DNA of 64,000 bases, from positions 27,212,086 to 27,276,085 of the forward strand of contig NC_053140.1 in assembly GCF_016808335.1 (NCBI RefSeq), read 5' to 3'. The stretch comes from Panicum virgatum. Taxonomy: Eukaryota > Streptophyta > Magnoliopsida > Poales > Poaceae. Below are positions 59,023 through 64,000 of this stretch, piece after piece. The first letter of the stretch is position 1, and each line of letters begins with the position of its first letter. A program made the translations under genes and the position numbers. The notes beneath the pieces are model-generated. The model worked only from the letters and a program-made list of their open reading frames with translations, was not told the origin of the DNA and did no database searches.

Positions 59023-60310
59023 CTAAGGGTAGAAACGACGTAGCTGTTGTATGTTCCAGGCTTTGGTGAGGACTTCGCCGTTCTCGTTTGCCAGCTTGTA
59101 TGTGACCGGCTTGAGCACCTCGGCGATTATGTACGGTCCTTCCCATGGAGGTGAGAGCTTGTGGTGGCCCTTGTTGTCCTGTCGAAGCCTCAGCACCAAG
59201 TCCCCTTCGTTGAGGTCTCGGTGCCGGACCCTCTGCGCTTGGTACCTTCGTAGGGACTGCTGGTAGCGCGCGGAATGCAGGAGTGCCACGTCTCGAGCCT
59301 CGTCCACTTGGTCCAGCGAGTCTTCGCGAGCTCGCTGGTTTCGTTGCTCTTGATATGCTTTGAGCCTTGGCGATCCGTATTCCAAGTCGGTGGGGAGGAT
59401 GGCCTCGGCGCCATAGACGAGGAAGAACGTAGAGAAACCCGTAGCTCTGCTCGGGGTCGTCCTCAGGCTCCAGATGACCGAGGGTAGCTCTGTGAGCCAC
59501 CTTCGGCCGAACTTGTTCAGCTTGTTGAAGATCCTCGGCTTTAGTCCCTGGAGGATCATGCCATTGGCACGCTCCACTTGCCCGTTCATCTATGGGTGTG
59601 CCACAGCTGACCAGTCGACACGTATGTGGAAGCTGTCGCAGAACGCCAAGAACTTCTTGCCTGTGAACTGGGTGCCGTTGTCGGTGATGATCGAGTTCGG
59701 GACCCCGAACCTGAAGACGATGTCGGTGAAGAATTGGACTGCTTGCTCGGATTTGATCTTGCCGATGGGTCGAGCCTCGATCCATTTGGAGAACTTGTCG
59801 ACCGCCACCAGCAGGTGGGTGAAGCCCCCGGGCGCCCTCTTCAACGGACCGACGAGGTCCAGCCCCCACACGGCGAACGGCCACGTGACGGGGATGGTCT
59901 GCAGAGCATGGGCCGGGAGGTGTGTTTTTCGGGCGTAGAACTGGCATCCCTCGCAAGTCCGCACGACGTCAGTGGCGTCGGCGACCGCGGTGGGCCAGTA
60001 AAAGCCTTGGCGAAACGCGTTACCCACGAGGGTGCGTGGCGCGGCGTGGTGGCCGCAGATGCCAGCATGGATGTCGCGGATCAGCTCCTTGCCCTCGGGG
60101 ATGGGAATGCAACGTTGCAGGACACCCGAGGGGCTACGCTTGTGTAGCTCGTTGTCGATTAGAACGAAGGACTTGGCCCGCCTGGCGAGGCGTCGCGCTT
60201 GAGCGCGGTCCGAGGGTAGGTCCCCTCGAATCATCCAGTCTAGATACTGGACGCGCCAGTCTCGCGAAGCGGGGGCCTCGTCGACTTCCATTGCTTCGGT
60301 CTCGTCCGCG
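59023..60310 (-). pseudogene. H integrase
   Basis: Minus strand. Zinc-binding HHCC region (…GICGHHAAPRTL…, CEGCQ), catalytic D (WGLDLVGPL), D ([10 protein letters not shown]) and E (NGQVERANG), then the C-terminal DNA-binding part (…YGAEAILPTDLEYGSPRL…, …PWEGPYIIAEVLKPVTYKLA…) to the stop at 59023. It would insert cDNA into chromosomes. TAG at 59590-59592 lies between the second D and E; the usual residue there is Gln, so CAG to TAG is likely. A frameshift around 60310-60340 separates it from the RNase H part. No chromodomain is seen, as expected for Tat. Confidence 0.9.
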
Positions 60311-62251
60311 GAGGTTGTCCATGGGCTCGACCCTGTCCACCGTGGGGTTCCCGCCGGAGGGCCCAGCGGACGAGGTGCCTGACTCCGTCGGTTGCTTGAA
60401 CTCGACGGAGGGCTTGGAGATGTCGTGAGCGAAGACGTTCGGGGGGACGGTGGTCCGCCCCGAGGCTATCTTGGCTAGTTCGTCAGCATCCTCGTTGTAC
60501 TTGCGCGGGACGTGATTGAGCTCGAGGCCGTCGAATTTGCGCAACGCAGTACGCCTCCATCTTCGGGACGTGACAGCTAGACTCCTTCATTACTTGGTCG
60601 ACGACGAGCTGAGAGTCACCGCGCGCGTCGAGGCGTTTGATGCCGAGCTCGATAGCGATGCGGAGGCCACCGAGGAGGGCCTCATACTCCGCCATATTGT
60701 TTGAAGTAGGGAAATGCAGGCGGATTACGTACCGCATGTGTTCTCCGAGGGGTGAGATGAAGAGGAGGCCGGCACCGGCGCCGGTTTTCATCACCGACCC
60801 GTCGAAGTACATAGTCCAGCATTCGCCCTGGATTTGTGGTGGGGGTAGCTGAGTATCCGTCCACTCAGCCACGAAGTCTGCCAAGATTTGGGACTTGATC
60901 GCCTTGCGGGGGGCGTAGGTGAGTGCTTCTCCCATCAGCTCCATAGACCATTTGGCAATTCTACCCTCGGCTTCCCGGTTGCGGGCTATCTCTCCCAAGG
61001 GGAAAGACGAGACCACGGTGACGGGGTGAGCCTCAAAGTAGTGGCGCAGCTTGCGTCGAGCTAGCACTATTGCGTAGAGCAGCTTCTGAATCTGCGGATA
61101 ACGTGTCTTGGTTTCGGACAACACCTCGCTGATATAGTACACCGGCCGCTGGACGGGCAGAGCCTGACCCTCCTCTTGTCTTTCAACTACGATCACCGCG
61201 CTGACCACTTGGGTCGTCGCAGCTACGTACAGATAGAGGGGCTCGCCGTCCGTAGGTGGTGTGAGAATGGGAGCATGAGTGAGCGATGCCTTCAGCCTTT
61301 CGAGGGCTTCTTGAGCTTCGGGGGTCCACGTGAAGTGCTCGGTTTTCCTCAAGAGTCGATACAGGGGTAAGCCCTTCTCGCCGAGACGCGAGATGAAACG
61401 GCTAAGGGACGCTAGGCATCCCATGACCCTCTGTACCCCCTTTAGGTCTCGGATCGGTCCCATTCGAGTGATGGCCGAGACTTTGTCAGGGTTGGGTTCG
61501 ACGCCCCACTGGGAGACAATGAAGCCCAAGAGCATGCCTCGAGGCACCCCGAACACGCACTTCTCGGGGTTAAGTTTTACCCCTTTGGCTCGTAGGCAAT
61601 CGAATGCGATCCTGAGATCAGCAACTAGGTCGTCCGCCTTCCTGGTTTTGACAACGATGTCATCGACATATGCCTCTACGCTCCGCCCAAGCTGGTCTCC
61701 GAAAACGTGGAGCATACACCGTTGATAGGTGGCTCCGGCGTTTCTGAGGCCAATGGGCATCGTAACGTAGCAGTACATGCCGAAAGGTGTGATAAAAGAA
61801 GTCGCGAGCTGGTCGGACTCTTTCATCTTGATTTGGTGGTAACCGGAGTAAGCGTCAAGAAAGGTAAGAGCTCACATCCCGCAGTAGTATCTACAATCTG
61901 ATCGATTCGTGGCAAAGGAAAGGGAACCTTCGGACATGTCTTATTTAGACTAGTGTAGTCCACACACATCCTCCAGTTTCCACTCTTTTTCTTCACTAAT
62001 ACTGGATTAGCAAGCCACTCGGGATGGAATACCTCTTTGATGAATCCGGCCGCCAGAAGCTTCTGCAACTCCTCGCCGATCGCCCGGCGCTTGAGCTCGT
62101 CGAAGCGTCGCAGGCGTTGCTTCACCGGCTTGGAGTTGGGTCGGATATCAAGAGAGTGCTCGGCGACCTCCCTCGGTATGCCAGGCATGTCCGAGGGGCT
62201 CCACACAAAGATATCTGCGTTGGCGCGGAGGAAATCGACGAGCACCACTTC
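60311..62251 (-). pseudogene. H reverse transcriptase, RNase H and second (archaeal-like) RNase H
   Basis: Minus strand. RT begins after the TAG at 62252-62254 (…VDFLRANADIFVWSPSDMPG…), with …WRMCVDYTSLNKTCPK… and then a 1-nt frameshift near 61870. The frame then runs through the catalytic AYVDDIVV motif (near 61670), the first RNase H, and a second RNase H starting CWTMYFDGS with …[13 protein letters not shown]…. The second domain is the diagnostic extra RNase H of Tat elements. Another frameshift near 60540 leads into the connection to integrase. RT and RNase H together make the cDNA; this copy would need repair of at least two shifts. Confidence 0.9.
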
Positions 62252-64000
62252 CTATTTGTCATCGAGGGTGGCGCTGATCTGCAACGCCTTGTTGTCGGAG
62301 TGGCTCGGGTCGAGGGGCACCTTCTTGATACCCTCGGCGGGTTCGAAGCTCCCGGCGTGTCGGTGCGTGGAGTTCAGGGCCTCGCCCGCCATTTTGTCGA
62401 GGGTTGCTGCGAGGGCCATGTGCTCCGCTTGAGCCTCCGCGCGCTCAACGCACTCGACGTCGCACTCGTAGGCGTGCTCGAACAAAGAGCCGATGGTGAT
62501 GACGCCCTTCGGACCCGGCATTTTGAGCTTGAGGTAGGTGTAGTTGGGGACAGCCATAAACTTGGCGTAGCAAGGACGACCAAGGATGGCATGATAGGAC
62601 CCTCGAAATCCCACCACCTCGAAAGTGAGAACCTCCTTGCGGAAGTTGGCTGCTGTGCCGAAGCATACAGGCAGATCGATCTGGCCGAGGGGTTGGACTC
62701 GCTTCCCTGGCGCAACGCTGTGGAATGGTGACTTACTGGGGCGAAGCTTGTCCAATCCGATCCCCGTGAGCTCTAAGGTAGGGGCGTACATGATGTTGAG
62801 GCTGCTGCCCCCGTCCATGAGCACCTTGGAGAAGCGGGTGTTGCCGATGATGGGGTCGACAACGAGCGGATACCGTCCCGGATGCGGGACGTAGTCGGGG
62901 TGGTCCTCGCGGCCAAAGGCGATGGTATCCTTCGACCAGTCGAGGTAGGATGGTGTGGCTTTGGTGACGGAAAAGACTTCGCGGCGCTCACGTTTGCGCT
63001 GCCGAGGAGTCATATTCGTCGTTGCTCCTCCAAAGATGAAGAAGGTGTTCTCCACTGGGGGGAACTCGTCATCTCCACCTTTGTCGCCCGCATCTTTCTT
63101 TTTGTCCTCGTCGCGATGCGTGACACGGTTATAGTACTTTTTGAGCATTTCGCACTGCTCGAGGGTATGATTGACCGGGCTCTTGTGGTAAGGGCACGGC
63201 TTCTTAAGCATGTCGTCAAACTGGCCACCACCGCCTCGAGGGGGGCCTCGAGATCCCTTGCGGTCTGGGGCGGCCGCAAAGGCCTCCTCGGAGTCCTCTG
63301 CCTGCCTCGACCCGCGCTGGTTCGGTGGGATCGGCTTCTTTCCCTTCTTCCCCCGCTTCTGTTTCTTGGCGGGGGCGTTGGGCTTGACGTTACTGCCCTC
63401 CGCGGGCGCATCGTCCTTGCGCTTGCTTGGCTTGTCGTCAAAGATGGCACCAACCGCTTCTTCGCCGGCGGCGAAGTTGGTGGCAGCGTCGAACAACTCG
63501 TTGGAGTTAACTAGTCGGCTTCTCGCGAGCTCATGCACCAGGTTCCTGCACGTCGTACCCTCGAGGAAAGCGTTAATGACCTCGACGTGGGTGACGCTGG
63601 GGAGCTCGGTGCACTGCTTGGAGAAGCGTTGCACGTAATCACGCAGGGACTCGCGGAGCTTTTGACGACACCCCTTGAGGTCCCAGGAATTCCCAGGGCG
63701 CACGTATGTGCCCTGGAAGTTGCCCACGAAGATGTGGACCAAGTCGGCCCAGTTGTGGATCTGATCTGCAGGCAGGTGCTCGAGCCACGTTCATGTGGCG
63801 TCCGCAAGGTGAAGAGGAAGGTTGCGGATGATGACCGCGTCCTCCGTCGCGCCGCCTAGCTGGCATGCTAGGCGGTAGTCGTTGAGCCAGACTGCAGGAT
63901 CAGTCTCGCCCGAGTATTTGACGAGGGTGTTGGGTTGTCGGAAGCGCGAGGGAAAGGGCGTGGTCCGAATCTCCCGGCTGAACACCCGGGTGCCCGGGGG
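62252..64000 (-). pseudogene. H gag-protease (cut by the window end)
   Basis: Minus strand. The Gag capsid part at the window edge (…YSGETDPAVWLNDYRLAC…) is interrupted by TGA at 63791-63793 (CGA to TGA is likely) and continues …LRESLRDYVQRFSKQCTELP…. Then come a lysine/glycine-rich linker, a zinc-binding CPYHKSPVNHTLEQC motif, and protease VLMDGGSSLNIMYAPTLELT followed by …GSYHAILGRPCYAKFMAVPN…. It ends TLDDK then TAG (62252-62254), after which RT follows in frame. The start of gag is outside the window. Confidence 0.88.

Larger units (their letters stand above)
53756..64000 (-). mobile_element. Element H: Tat-lineage element with antisense gene (runs off the window)
   Basis: Minus-oriented: 3' LTR from 53756, antisense gene on the plus strand (54745-58456), then integrase, RNase H domains, RT, protease and gag in reverse order up to the window end inside gag. 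The border TGTCGGTGTCC at 53756 interrupts G's RT. The 5' LTR and its target duplication partner lie beyond 64000; the left flank is ACCAT (53751-53755). The coding region carries about six lesions but is otherwise well preserved. Confidence 0.9.

Overview
The window looks like heterochromatic, gene-free nuclear DNA of a grass. I see no host gene, tRNA or rRNA. Essentially every base belongs to Ty3/gypsy LTR retrotransposons of two plant groups. (1) Chromoviruses of the Del/Tekay type: LTRs of 2.6-3.9 kb beginning TGTAACACCC, a primer site complementary to initiator Met-tRNA, and a Gag-PR-RT-RH-INT polyprotein ending in a chromodomain. (2) Tat-lineage elements: short LTRs, a TGGCGCGCC-type primer site, a DGGS protease, a second (archaeal-like) RNase H, and an extra spliced gene on the antisense strand. 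The grass assignment rests on these family types and is an inference. Letters A-J below are my own labels.

Layout. F (Tat, plus orientation, left end outside the window) occupies 1-510, 21191-23478 and 33880-37929. It contributes tandem repeats, an antisense gene and its 3' LTR. Solo LTR A (511-1566 + 18715-21190) sits in F's repeats. Full-length chromovirus B (1567-18709, TSD TGGCC) sits inside A. Deleted chromovirus C (6883-11922, TSD AACTG/AACTA) sits inside B's pol gene. Intact chromovirus D (23479-33879, TSD TCAAG) sits inside a coiled-coil exon of F's antisense gene. F itself lies in the protease of E1 (Tat, minus, 37930-41044). E1 lies in the gag of E2 (Tat, minus, 41045-46607), which also carries the LTR-like insert J (41780-~45508). 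To the right are a CACTA-like terminus (~46608-46712) and G, a decayed plus-strand Tat element (46713-53755). G is split by solo LTR I (47916-51817, TSD TCGTA) and cut at its RT by H (53756 to the window end), a nearly complete minus-strand Tat element.

How the parts work. The only element that reads as potentially functional is D. Its two LTRs are both 2613 bp with about four differences, and its gag-pol is open apart from a 110-bp GT-AG intron in gag that is also present in B and C. H and F each carry an antisense, multi-intron gene with the domain known as 'putative gypsy type transposon'. In H, four short GT-AG introns can be placed in frame. Most coding lesions are single nonsense codons, often consistent with CAG to TAG, as expected for methylated plant transposons.

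Main points for a second look: the conserved gag intron; the antisense spliced gene; a mosaic protease segment in B versus D; a stem-loop kept at the same place in otherwise diverged LTRs; minisatellites growing in F's 3' region; and a pair of strong hairpins at 36.4-36.5 kb.
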